DNA of 64,000 nt, taken from contig BDSL01000006.1 of the NCBI GenBank assembly GCA_003116995.1, positions 992,001 to 1,056,000 of the forward strand, in the 5' to 3' direction. Positions 42,729 through 51,908 of the stretch are shown here, piece by piece. The position numbers were made by a program, and so were the translations under genes. The notes below the pieces were generated by a model. The model was not told where the DNA came from. It was given only the letters and a program-made list of their open reading frames with translations, and ran no database searches. The stretch's first letter is position 1. Each line of letters begins with the position of its first letter. Source of the DNA: Yamagishiella unicocca. Taxonomy: Eukaryota; Chlorophyta; Chlorophyceae; Chlamydomonadales; Volvocaceae.

Positions 42729-44037
42729 CTGCAGGGTGGCCGGTGAGCGGATCTGACCTCGGGCATGGAGATCGGGAAGGGTGGCACCCGTCGCGGCGTC
42801 GTGCTGGAGGGAGCCACGGCGGAAGCTGTGTGCGGCTTCGCCCTCGTATAAACCCGCCGTCTGCAAATGGAGGCGCAGACGGGCGGCGATGGCGGCGGTG
42901 CTGAAGGGGCCGTCGGCGAAGGTGGTCTGCGTCCGGTCCAGTGGGCGGAATAGGTAGCGACTGGTCGGGGCTCCCAAGGAGGTCACCGCGGCGAGGTAGC
43001 GGGCGAGCGCTCGGATGACGCAGGTGTACGCATCAGGGCCGGGATGAGGCGGATGGGAGGGGCACGGATGGCTCGATACGTCTTGGTGCCCAGCTGATCG
43101 ATGCGAAGCACGACACCACTGGGGTAGGGATCGGCTTCAGCGGGAAGGGGTAAGGGCAAACCTCTGAAGGGCTGGCTGCCGTTGTCTGGTTCTCGGAGGT
43201 CATCGAAGGTTAGTTTGCCCCCGTCGTGGGCCCGCTTGCTAGTGTGCCAGAGTAGAATGAATAGAGCATGATCTCGCAGGTAGGCGGCGCGAGTGAGGGG
43301 TCGGGAGGCGGTGGCAGCCTGGCCGAGGAGGTAGTGGGCCAGCTGCGCCAGCTTGGCCGCGGTCAGTGGTACGGCGGCCCGCTCGGAGTGTCCGTCGCGG
43401 CTGGCGGCCACGCGGTACCCTTTGCTGTAACCCTTGACGGTAGCCGAGTCGCAGGGGTTGCCGGCCCCCGTAGCCAAAAGGTACGGACCCTGCCGACCGA
43501 CCTGGGAGAAGGCAGTGGATAGGTGGGAAATCTGAGACTGCACGGTGCCCGCGCAAGGCCTACCGTCCGCGCGCAGGCGCCCCTGGTGGGCGGGGATCCA
43601 CGACTCCTCCATGAACGCCAAGATGTCGTCGGGAGTACAGCTGGTGAGGGCCCGCTCCGAGCGCTCGAGCCACGCCGACAGCTCCTGCCCAGCGGACTGG
43701 ATCCGGTGCCAGGTGGCAGGCTCCCATTGCTGCTGGTGAAGGACCAGAGCGCGCGAGAGCCCCGAGTCGTATGCTCCGGCGGGAAGAGGGTTGGCTAGGG
43801 CCGGCAGAGGGGCGCTGAGCTGGCGAAGGTAGTAGCCAGCGCTGCCACCCAAGGCGGCCGGCGGGGCAACCTGTCGAGGGTCGGTCCGTCAGTTGTGGTA
43901 GTAGAAGAGGCGGGGAACAGCTTACTTACCAGAGGAGCGGCTGGGGCAGGAGGAGACGGGAGGTTCGTTGGCGCTGGCACACGCCAGAACAGGCGCATGC
44001 CCAAGGTCGCCTCGTCGCTCCATGGGAGGAGGTTCAT
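42723..44037 (-). pseudogene. Tyrosine recombinase (Crypton/DIRS-like), frameshifted
   Basis: Minus-strand exon 44037-43930 (from ATG; an exon further upstream is possible because an acceptor precedes it at 44048), a 59-bp intron, then 43870 onward. The product has an N-terminal helical core-binding region followed by recombinase landmarks: Arg in LLWHTSKRAHDGGKL, Lys in LGTKTYRA, H-x-x-R in AHSFRRG, and Tyr in SPATLQLY. Near 43010-43020 the frame shifts: ALMR ends one frame and YTCVIRALARYL opens the next, as if one base were lost. The Tyr falls inside the first oxidase exon, so the two reading frames are continuous there. YR-only genes with introns are typical of Crypton DNA transposons; DIRS elements would also carry reverse transcriptase, which is not seen nearby. 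I see no clear element ends. Confidence 0.7.
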
Positions 44038-46212
44038 GACGTAATATCTGTCGGAATAAATGTTTAGGGAACAGCGATGGCACGTTGGCATTGGTGCGGC
44101 GTATGATCGGAAAGGGATCGCGGTAGGCTGTGGAGCGCCGCGTTTCCCGCCCTCCCGCCCGCGGCCTGTCACTCTTTCCATTGTGCGAGACTTACCGTTC
44201 CGGCGGGATAGAAGGAGCGTGGAGGTTACAGGCTTGGAGCGATCCAGTCGGAACTCAGCTGGTTACAAGGACCCAAAGTCCAACCGTCCCGCCTCACGTC
44301 TTGTAAAATTCCCAAAACCCGAACGGGCGCACATCCGAACTACTGAGCGAGTTTTAAAATAAAAATCGTAAACAGTATCATCGACTAGCAGCGGCGGCCT
44401 CCTGCCTGACCAAGACAGATCTGCGACCAGCCCGAGAGGCCGACTCCCGGCGCAGCCATGCCTACAGTACGGCAGCCACTAATATCGTTTGCACAGCAGC
44501 CACGTATGCTGGGCAGGACTGGCGTATGCCGGACTGGCTTAGGCTGCGTCCGGCCTACATACATGTGCCCGAGTCAGCCTCTCCCACCAGCGCATCCACC
44601 ACATTCCAGCTGCGCCTCCGACCCAGCCCTGCCGCCAAACACACACAGTCCAGTAGCCGGGGGTTCCGGCGACTCGTGAAACCAAACAGTCGAGTAACCA
44701 ATACTCGCTGGCAACACGTCAATGAAAACGATATGCCAGCAGCCAGAAAATCACACGCTAGGCGTCACCGTAGCCGCTACGCATACTGCCAGCAGTCTAC
44801 ATACTGAAGCGCGGCGACCAGCAATGCGGGCACGTCCTATAATGCAGCGGCACAGTACGATACGCGCACAGGCCTCACCTAGTTGTGGATACGGGGTCAC
44901 AGGTAGGGTTTTCCATGGACTCCTACGTGGCCGCAGGTCGCAGCAATTGCAGCGATGTCGAAGTCCCAAACGGGGACGATTCGTGTTTGTGCCAACCTCG
45001 TCTTAAGGCCACTGAAACGTCGTCGCCAATCACTCAATCTGCCATTCGCGGCGGTGGTTCACTTGTCCATGAATACAAAGGGCATCGTAGTTGTGGATAT
45101 GGGGTCACGTCACATACATGGTTTTCCATGGCCGCCTACGCTACGTGGCCGCAGCAATTGTAGCGATGTCAAACTCCCAAATGGAGAACGACTCGTTTCG
45201 GTGCCCACCTGACCTCGTCTTGCTTGAAGGCCACAGAACCCTCGCTCGTCGCCAATCACTCAATCCGCCATCTATCCGCGGCGTCGATCACTTATTTGTC
45301 CATACAATCAAAGGGCACGCACAGAAGCCACAACTCACGGTCTTTTTTCGTCCGCGGCAGGTTTGGCAAGACTATTCCCACACCTGTTCCCTCGCCAACC
45401 CCTGCACGCCCCTGCGCCATCCAACACGTGCTTTCCGCCAACACCTGCACGCTGCTGTGTCAGCACTGCACATCACTACTGCGCCAACACCTGCTCCCCC
45501 GCCAATATCTGCGCCTCGCTTTACAAACCTCTGCACGCATGGAGTTCCGCATCAACCCTAGGCAGGCCTGCGCCAACCATGCACCCGAGTCGAATAGCCC
45601 TCCTTTATGCCCGGTGTAGCCTCTACTGGGACGCTGTTCCTCCATCTCCCGCTAGCTAGGACCCATGCGGACTGCTGCTGGAGTGCACAAGCAACGAACC
45701 ACTGTAGCTTCCCACCCGGCGATGACAGTAGCCCCCTTGCTTACTTCGTTCAGAGCGCGAGGCAGGCCTGGGCCGTACGGCTTGGTTGCAGCTGCAGCAG
45801 CTCTATGTGGCGCGTGCCGCACTCCAACTACTAACGGCCATCGATCCGCCAGCCAACCTTCCGAGGCCGGGGCCGCAGGTATCGAGGCTAGGCTCTAGCC
45901 AATGACGTGCACGAAGTTTGCAGGGCGGTTATGGCGTACAGTTGCCTGGAACCCATGGATGTATGGTTTACTCAAACTACATGACACATACACGGCAGCC
46001 TTGGCGCCCATTGGCACTTGTCATGGGCGGTTGCCCTCCACAAAGCCGCAGTTGCGACGCAGGCCGAGGGTGGCTGCGATGTATCAATATAAAATGTCTG
46101 CGCCCGCATCCGCCGCCGCCAATTGCATCGTCCCATTTGCTCCACTCCTGGTACACGCACGGTCTATTTGGCATGCAGTGACGTCCCAGATCACGGAAGC
46201 TCGCTTCAATTT
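44038..46212. other. Intergenic region between recombinase and four-exon gene
   Basis: About 2.2 kb without a supported gene. It holds a duplicated segment of about 210-230 bp (44880-45317) and many CGCCAACACCTGC-like repeats at 45380-45520. Confidence 0.5.
44880..45317. repeat. Tandem duplication, two diverged copies of about 210-230 bp
   Basis: Copy 1 (about 44880-45086) and copy 2 (about 45088-45317) both open TAGTTGTGGATA and share GGTTTTCCATGG, GCGATGTC and CGTCGCCAATCACTCAATC in the same order, with indels and substitutions. Confidence 0.85.
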
Positions 46213-47413
46213 TCATACTAGCCCAGCCCGTCGATTGACGCCCTTCAGCACGATGTCGAGGCAGGCTACCACTGCGCGCATTGCCTCGTTGCATCGACTC
46301 TGGAGCTCGTCCCAGTCGCGGGGCGGTGCGCAAGGCCAGGCCACTCGGCCTGCAGATGTCCAGGCGTACTAGTTAGATAGGCTTACCATCAGCATATAAG
46401 ACGCCGGTGATGGCAAGGGCAGTAGTCAAGCCAAACAGATGATAGATGCGTGTAACAAGAGGCGGGGATAGATAGGTAGCTTAAGTGGTTCCATCAAAGC
46501 ACACAGCACCATATGACCGCCATCACTCACTGGCGTTCTCCAGTAGGCCAGACACAAGCATGTCGTCCTGAGGCGAGAGGGCGGCTGCGCGAATCAGGCC
46601 GCCAACGAAGTGCACATCGCCATCGATGACCTCAACGCCGCCAGGAACGGCGGCGCTGACGACATGCAGGATGGTTTTTACGGCGAGGTTCACCAACAGT
46701 TCCGCAACACCCATGCTGTCAGTGTCCGATGCATTGGCGCCGGGGATGTCCTTCAGCGGGTTAAGGCTGACCCCCGCTTTGTATAGGCACATCTCACATG
46801 TCAGCTTGGCCATTGTGCACCGTGCCTGCAGCTCCAGCATGCTGCGGGTCTCCATGCCGCACCCGGCCGTTATGCCTGTATGCGGTTGTCCAGGCAGGTA
46901 GGAGGCAAGGTGAGACGCGACGGTAAAAAACCTGACGGCGATGGCACGAGTACACATGCCGGCAAGCAGTGTGCAGGCAAACGGATGCATGGTAAACGCA
47001 TTTTACGCGGACAACATTGTGGGTGGTCTCTTAGGACATGGAGCACCATGTGACCGCTACTACTCACTCATGTGCTGCAGGGAACTCAACGCGCACGACC
47101 AGGCGTCTAGGCCAGGCAGGCCGGTGGCTGCGTAAATGTTGAGAGTATTATGGTGCATATCGCCATCGGCTGAGGACGGCGGGGAAACAGAAACACTGCT
47201 GACGACGCCAGGAGCATTTATTTTGATGAGCAAGGTTATAACAGGGTCATTGGTAGCTCCCCTGCTGTCAGGTCCACCATCGTGCACATCGGCATCGGCT
47301 GGCCCATCATCCAGAACGGCTCCGCCGCCAGGAGCACCCAGGCCATCAGGGCCCTGAATGGCGCCACTGCGCGCGTCGACGCCCGCAGCAACCTCCGCTG
47401 CTTCATGGTTCAT
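46213..47413 (-). CDS. Four-exon protein of unknown family
   Basis: Minus-strand exons 47413-47068, 46875-46531, 46479-46387 and 46349-46213 join in frame with the same phase at all three introns and GTGAGT, GTGAGT and GTAAGC donors; 306 residues, stop TGA. The N-terminal third is Gly/Asp/Ala-rich (MNHEAAEVAAGVDARSGAIQ). The middle has Cys-rich ITAGCGMETRSMLELQARC and a hydrophobic ELLVNLAVKTILHVVSAAV. A second hydrophobic stretch, LFGLTTALAITGVLYADG, could span a membrane, followed by a short helical tail (DWDELQSRCNEAMRAVVACL). I recognise no domain. The acceptor of exon 3 (CACTTAAG) has a poor pyrimidine tract. The frame stays open some 150 bases before ATG 47413, so an upstream exon is possible. 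Confidence 0.55.
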
Positions 47414-47804
47414 CGGAGGGGGCAGTCCAGCCGTGGAAACCAGCAGGGCGATGCCGTTCGTCGGGTGCTGTAGGGTGGAGGCTGCTGTCGGCACCTTGAG
47501 TGTTTGCCTACCCTGCCTGATGATTGTCTTGGATGATGGCAGCTGTGATGTTGGATGATGGTATGGCAGCTACGATGCTTTTTTTGTTGTTGTAACGGTT
47601 ACAGTTGTAAATTACAGTTGTACGGTTGCGATGCTGGTGATTTCACGATGACAGATGATGCTAACCACGATGCTGAATGGGGTTTAGGGTCTTTATACGA
47701 CTAAAGCAGAGGGCTAGAATATGATGCTTGACAGTGAAACTTATACAAGGAAAAGGCATTGAACGCGTGTTAAATACCATCTGGTATGTACGACATGTAC
47801 AAAG
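47414..47804. other. Flank between four-exon gene and satellite block
   Basis: About 390 bp with no supported feature, AT-richer than its neighbours. Near 47590-47605 it has a partial match to the 28-bp dispersed motif (GTAACGGTTACAGT). Confidence 0.4.
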
Positions 47805-49993
47805 AAAAAAAAAAAAAAAAAAAAAAGTAGTGCAGAGCGAAGCGCAGAGCAGAGCGCAGAGCGAAGCGCAGAGCAGAGCGCAGAGCAGAGCGCAGAACAG
47901 AGCACAGAGCAGAGCGCGAGCGCAGAGCAGAGCACAGAGCAGAGATCAGAGCAGAGCGCAGAGCAGAGCGCAAACAAATAAAATAAGAAAAAATAAATAA
48001 AAAACAAGAAAAAAACAAATAAAAATGAATAGCAGAGCGCAGGGCGGAGTGCAGAGCAGAGCACAGAGCGGAGGGCAGAGCCGAGCGCAGAGCCGAGCGC
48101 AGAGCCGAGCGCAGAGCGGAGCGCAGAGCAGAGCGCAGAGCGAAGCGCAGAGCAGAGCGCAGAGCAGAGCGCAGAACAGAGCACAGAGCAGAGCGCGAGC
48201 GCAGAGCAGAGCACAGAGCAGAGATCAGAGCAGAGCGCAGAGCAGAGCGCAAACAAATAAAATAAGAAAAAATAAATAAAAAACAAGAAAAAAACAAATA
48301 AAAATGAATAGCAGAGCGCAGGGCGGAGTGCAGAGCAGAGCACAGAGCGGAGGGCAGAGCCGAGCGCAGAGCCGAGCGCAGAGCCGAGCGCAGAGCGGAG
48401 CGCAGAGCGGAGCGCAGAGCGGAGCGCAGAGCAGAGCGCAGAGCAGAGCGCAGAGCGGAGCGCAGAGCAGAGCGCAGAGCAGAGCGCAGAAAAATAAAAT
48501 AAGAAAAAATTATTTAAACAAGAAACAAATAAAACAAATTAAATTGAATAGCAGAGCGCAGAGCGGAGCTCTGCTCTGCGCTCGAGCGCAGAGCAGAGCG
48601 CAGAGCCGAGCGCAGAGCGGAGCGCAGAGCGGAGCGCACCTGAGCGCAGAGCAGAGCGCAAAGCGGAGCGCAGAGCAGAGCGCAAAGCGGAGCGCAGAGC
48701 AGAGCGCAGAGCAGAGCGCAGAGCAGAGCGCAGAAAAAAAAATAAGAAAAAATTAATAAAACAAGAAACAAATAAAACAAATAAAATTGAATAGCAGAGC
48801 GCAGAGCGGAGCTCTGCTCTGCGCTCGAGCGCAGAGCAGAGCGCAGAGCAGAGCGCAGAGCCGAGCGCAGAGCCGAGCGCAGAGCGGAGCGCAGAGCGGA
48901 GCGCAGAGCGGAGCGCAGAGCGGAGCGCAGAGCGGAGCGCAGAGCGGAGCGCAGAGCGAAGCGCAGAGCAGAGCGCAGAGCAGAGCGCAGAGCAGAGCAC
49001 AGAGCAGAGCGCGAGCGCAGAGCCGAGCGCAGAGCAGAGCGCAGAGCAGAGCACAGAGCAGAGCGCGAGCGCAGAGCCGAGCGCAGAGCGGAGCGCAGAG
49101 CGGAGCGCAGAGCCGAGCGCAGAGCGGAGCGCAGAGCGGAGCGCAGAGCGGAGCGCAGAGCGGAGCGCAGAGCGGAGCGCAGAGCGGAGCGCAGAGCGGA
49201 GCGCAGAGCGGAGCGCAGAGCGGAGCGCAGAGCGGAGCGCAGAGCGGAGCGCAGAGCGGAGCGCAGAGCGGAGCGCAGAGCGGAGCGCAGAGCGGAGCGC
49301 AGAGCGGAGCGCAGAGCGGAGCGCAGAGCGGAGCGCACCTGAGCGCAGAGCAGAGCGGAGAGCGGAGCGCAGAGCGGAGCGCAGAGCAGAGCGCAGAGCA
49401 GAGCGCAGAAAAATAAAATAAGAAAAAATTAATAAAACAAGAAACAAATAAAACAAATAAAATTGAATAGCAGAGCGCAGAGCGGAGCTCTGCTCTGCGC
49501 TCGAGCGCAGAGCGGAGCTCTGCTCTGCGCTCGAGCGCAGAGCCGAGCGCAGAGCCGAGCGCAGAGCCGAGCGCAGAGCGGAGCGCAGAGCGGAGCGCAC
49601 CTGAGCGCAGAGCAGAGCGCAGAGCGGAGCGCAGAGCAGAGCGCAGAGCAGAGCGCAGAAAAATAAAATAATAAAAAATTAATAAAACAAGAAACAAATA
49701 AAACAAATTAAATTGAATAGCAGAGCGCAGAGCGGAGCTCTGCTCTGCGCTCGAGCGCAGAGCAGAGCGCAGAGCCGAGCGCAGAGCGGAGCGCAGAGCG
49801 GAGCGCACCTGAGCGCAGAGCAGAGCGCAGAGCGGAGCGCAGAGCGGAGTATAGAGCAGAGCGCAAAGCAGAGCGCAAAGCAGAGCGCAAAGCAGAGCGC
49901 AAAGCAGAGCGCAGAGCAGAGGGCAGAGCGGAGCGCAGAGCAGAGCGCAGAGCGGAGTGCAGAGCAGAGCACAGAGAGGAGGGCAGAGCGGAG
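47805..49993. repeat. 12-bp satellite with A/T-rich linkers, left block
   Basis: A 22-base A run at 47805-47826 leads into arrays of a 12-bp unit, GCGCAGAGCGGA, with A, G or C variants at one or two positions. The arrays are interrupted by linkers of about 60 bp made of AAATAAAATAAGAAAAAAT-like sequence, near 47970-48030, 48250-48310, 48490-48550, 48732-48795, 49408-49470 and 49658-49720. Together they form higher-order units of about 240-280 bp, one of them expanded to about 680 bp. Most units start with a palindromic GAGCTCTGCTCTGCGCTCGA segment. Long open frames in several phases here are an artefact of the 12-bp period. Confidence 0.95.
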
Positions 49994-50795
49994 TGTTGAA
50001 ACTAGCAAAGCGCCCGACCCCTGAGGCTGTTGCTGTTACATTTCCAGAGGTATATGAACGATGATCAAATCTCAACACTCCCCCTTGAGCAACGCTCAAG
50101 TTCCGAGGGCCTCCCCCGGGCCCTTAACTGGAAAACAGCCAATGTGGTGCTACCCGGTTCTTTCAAAAAGTCGGCCTCGCCGCGCCAAGGCCACTAAATA
50201 TCACGAGTCACCACAGACTCGAACCACGAGGTACCACAGACTCGAAGTAGGTACCTCTGGAAACTGCAGCACTGTAACGAAGGTCGCGAAAAGGCCTCCT
50301 AGGATGCTGAGCGAGCGTAGTTATTAGTACTTATTAGGTCTGTTGTACAGCCTTATGTGCTTGCTGTGTAGCCTGCCTTGGCTGCTGTTTGTTCTTTCGT
50401 TCTTTCTTTCCTGGTGCCACCTTTGCTGGTTCGAGATACGAGTGGTGCGGGTGATGGGCAGGTGAGCCAATGGGGGCTTTTGTGGTGGTTTTGACGCGTA
50501 AGGGTGGCCTGCATGGGGCCGTGTCCTGCCGTCGCTTGTGCTGACTTTGCATGATGCTGTTTGCCTGCTGTTGCCCGTACCCGACCTTGGTTCCGTGTCT
50601 CTTCCGCAGTGCTTTCCCGCCGGGATAAGGGCGGGTGCCGCCTGTCGTGCGGCCACTGTAACGCGGTCTCTCTCTGTGTAGCTTCGCTACAAGCACAGTG
50701 CGTTCCGGGGCTCATATCCTGTTGAAGCCAGCAACGCGCCCGACCCCTGACGTCGTATTGTTGCTGAGGTATATGAGCGTTGATCAATCTCAACA
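49994..50795 (-). mobile_element. Miniature non-autonomous LTR element (TRIM-like, Copia-type ends)
   Basis: Two related direct repeats, 49994-50087 (94 bp) and 50720-50795 (76 bp), both begin TGTTGA and end TCAACA and share CGCCCGACCCCTGA and GAGGTATATGA; the second lacks about 18 bp. CGGAG lies directly outside each end, a candidate 5-bp target duplication. Read on the minus strand, a polypurine tract (CAAGGGGGAG) abuts the 49994-50087 repeat, marking it as the 3' LTR. GGATATGAGC, next to the other LTR, is a poor match to a Met-tRNA primer site. The 632-bp interior has no recognisable gag, integrase or reverse transcriptase, only a 120-residue Arg/Lys/Gln-rich minus-strand frame. It is inserted in the satellite. 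Confidence 0.8.
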
Positions 50796-51301
50796 CGGAG
50801 CGCAGAACGGAGCGAAGAACGGAACGCAGAGCGGAGCGCAGAGCAGAGCGCGAGCGCAGCAGAGCAGAGCGCAGAGCAGAGCGCAGAGCAGAGCGCAGAA
50901 AAATAAAATAAGAAAAAATAAATAAAACAAGAAAAAAATAAAACAAATAAAATTGAATAGCAGAGCGCAGAGCGGAGCGGAGCGCAGAGCAGAGCGCAGA
51001 GCGGAGCGCAGAGCAGAGCGCAGAGCGGAGTGCAGAGCAGAGCGCTGAGTACAGCGCAGACAAATAAAAACAGTAAAAAATAAAGCAAGTAAGAAAAAAT
51101 AAAAAATATATAATTGAATAGCAGAGCACAGAGCGGAGGGCAGAGCGGAGCACAGAGCGGAGCGCGCAGAGCGGAGCGAGCGGAGCGCGGAGAGCAGAGC
51201 GGAGCGCGGAGCAGAGCGCAGAGCACAGCGCAGAGCAGAGCGCAGACAAACAAAAACAAATTAAATTAAAAAAAGTAAAAAAAATAAAAATACAATAAAA
51301 T
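50796..51301. repeat. 12-bp satellite with A/T-rich linkers, right block
   Basis: The same 12-bp repeat and linkers resume directly after the LTR element, more diverged (GCGCAGAACGGA, GAGCGCGGAG), with linkers near 50898-50960, 51060-51120 and 51245-51301. Confidence 0.9.
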
Positions 51302-51312
51302 AGCGCAGAACA

Positions 51313-51543
51313 GTGCTGCATTGACACCTATCACCCCTATAGAGCAGGTGTAAATGCGTGCCTGGTTTCTGTGCTTGCCTGTACGGGTATGGAAACGGCC
51401 CGCTTAGGAACTTCCTACGCTACACCCCGTACGAGCTTAGGTTCTCTGAAACCAACCCCTATAGAAACAGGCCTATTGGCGTCTTATGGGACGCAGTGCA
51501 TAGAACGTTTGGCTTTACAGTCCCTAATGTAAAGTTAGTTTGA
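51313..51543 (+). other. Low-GC open stretch of unknown origin
   Basis: A short frame giving about 60 residues (RNFLRYTPYELRFSETNPYR) whose base composition and codon use (TAT, AAT, CCT) differ from neighbouring genes. It could be an organelle-derived or transferred fragment, or chance. No domain is recognised. Confidence 0.2.
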
Positions 51544-51908
51544 CTGGGGCGTCCTATATGTGGCATGCCATATGTCGTATGATCCCATGCCGAGTAAGAC
51601 GCCGTACCGGGAGACTTAGCTGGGAAGCTTCTACCTTGGGAAAAAGTAAACAGTTGAATCTTCATGAGCTTAGGAACCAGCCGTATCATTCGGGAATGAA
51701 AATTTACTGAAGTGCATGGTAATTATGAGGATACCGTAAGTCGTCAATGTGTACATAAGGCGAGCGGCGGTGAAGGCTGACCGCCGCTCACCTCGAATCA
51801 CAGGAGAGGATGTAGTCGTTACCTGACACACATATATAGTGGCACTTTGTGTAAAAGGTTTAACCATTTTTTGAAAGGAGGGGCCACCTCTTGTAGTCGG
51901 GAAACCTT

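Noticed and set aside
48514..50099. Long minus-strand frames of Leu-Arg-Ser-Ala repeats
   Set aside because: They follow from the 12-bp satellite period, exist in several frames on both strands and run through the LTR boundary; no gene features.
47826..51301. CRISPR-like array in the satellite
   Set aside because: Eukaryotic context, no unique spacers between repeats; the linkers are themselves repeated.
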